Both the position numbers and the translations under genes were made by a program. The notes below the pieces were generated by a model that was not told the DNA's origin, ran no database searches, and worked only from the letters and a program-made list of their open reading frames with translations. A stretch of DNA of 22,140 nt. It comes from Peptococcaceae bacterium. GTDB taxonomy: Bacteria; Bacillota; Peptococcia; Peptococcales; Peptococcaceae. This document shows positions 22,090 to 22,140 of this stretch, one piece after another. The DNA is taken from the NCBI GenBank assembly GCA_900756555.1, contig CAAEKP010000168.1, positions 1-22,140 on the forward strand, in the 5' to 3' direction. Numbering within the stretch: position 1 is the first letter of the stretch; every line of letters starts with the position of its first letter.

Positions 22090-22140
22090 ATGTATAGCTG
22101 CGTTGTTTTGCAAACAGTTTGTTCGCATACTATTTGTATA
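22090..22140 (+). CDS. Possible start of a plus-strand gene, truncated by window end
   Basis: An ATG at 22090 opens 17 codons (MYSCVVLQTVCSHTICI) to the end of the window. AGGGGTG lies about nine bases upstream, after a purine-rich leader. Three cysteines in 17 residues is unusual and no family can be named. It may be a chance frame. Confidence 0.25.
   Translation, partial: MYSCVVLQTVCSHTICI

Overview
The window looks like a chromosomal segment of a low-to-mid GC Bacillota bacterium, probably a gut-type one. The signs are AddAB in place of RecBCD, a miaB gene followed by a YlbF/YmcA-family gene, a two-gene polyprenyl diphosphate synthase of the HepS/HepT kind, and mobile-element debris (a tnpV gene and a dead Tn916-type integrase) of the sort common in intestinal Clostridia and Negativicutes. 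A Negativicutes host such as the Acidaminococcaceae is my best guess, but only from gestalt; no rRNA or other marker is present.

Layout. 1-3619 (minus): addB and the first 49 codons of addA, translationally coupled, DNA double-strand-break end processing. 3620-4055: a 390-base divergent intergenic region with a 139-base imperfect palindrome in the addBA leader and a good promoter for the next gene. 4056-5588 (plus): a YifB/ComM-type AAA+ ATPase. 5663-5697: bidirectional terminator. 5700-11005: an AT-richer accessory island inserted between two convergent housekeeping units. It holds a DUF4143 AAA ATPase with 33-base tandem repeats in front of it, a DUF4177 gene, an integrase pseudogene, an unrecognised 131-residue gene, tnpV, and a divergent SDR/MerR pair with a textbook 19-base-spacer MerR promoter. 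11008-13041 (minus): miaB and a YlbF/YmcA-family gene with a six-cysteine tail, with its own promoter and terminator.

13094-21636 (minus): a tetrapyrrole/isoprenoid operon in the order degenerate prenyl synthase-like subunit, active polyprenyl diphosphate synthase, precorrin-2 dehydrogenase, hemA, hemC, cobA-hemD fusion, hemB, hemL. Together these make 5-aminolevulinate from glutamyl-tRNA, take it to uroporphyrinogen III, methylate it to precorrin-2 and oxidise it to sirohydrochlorin. No haem-specific gene (hemE onward) is in the window, so the visible route leads to sirohaem and/or cobalamin. Genes overlap by ATGA junctions or lie a few bases apart, except where a 109-base MITE-like hairpin element sits between cobA-hemD and hemB. 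21690-22089 is gene-poor, and a possible plus-strand gene starts at 22090 and runs off the window.

No defence island, CRISPR array, rRNA or tRNA was seen. The most promising unexplained points are the inactive prenyl-synthase partner, the Cys-tailed YlbF protein, the palindrome with an open frame in the addBA leader, and the tandem-repeat array before the DUF4143 ATPase.
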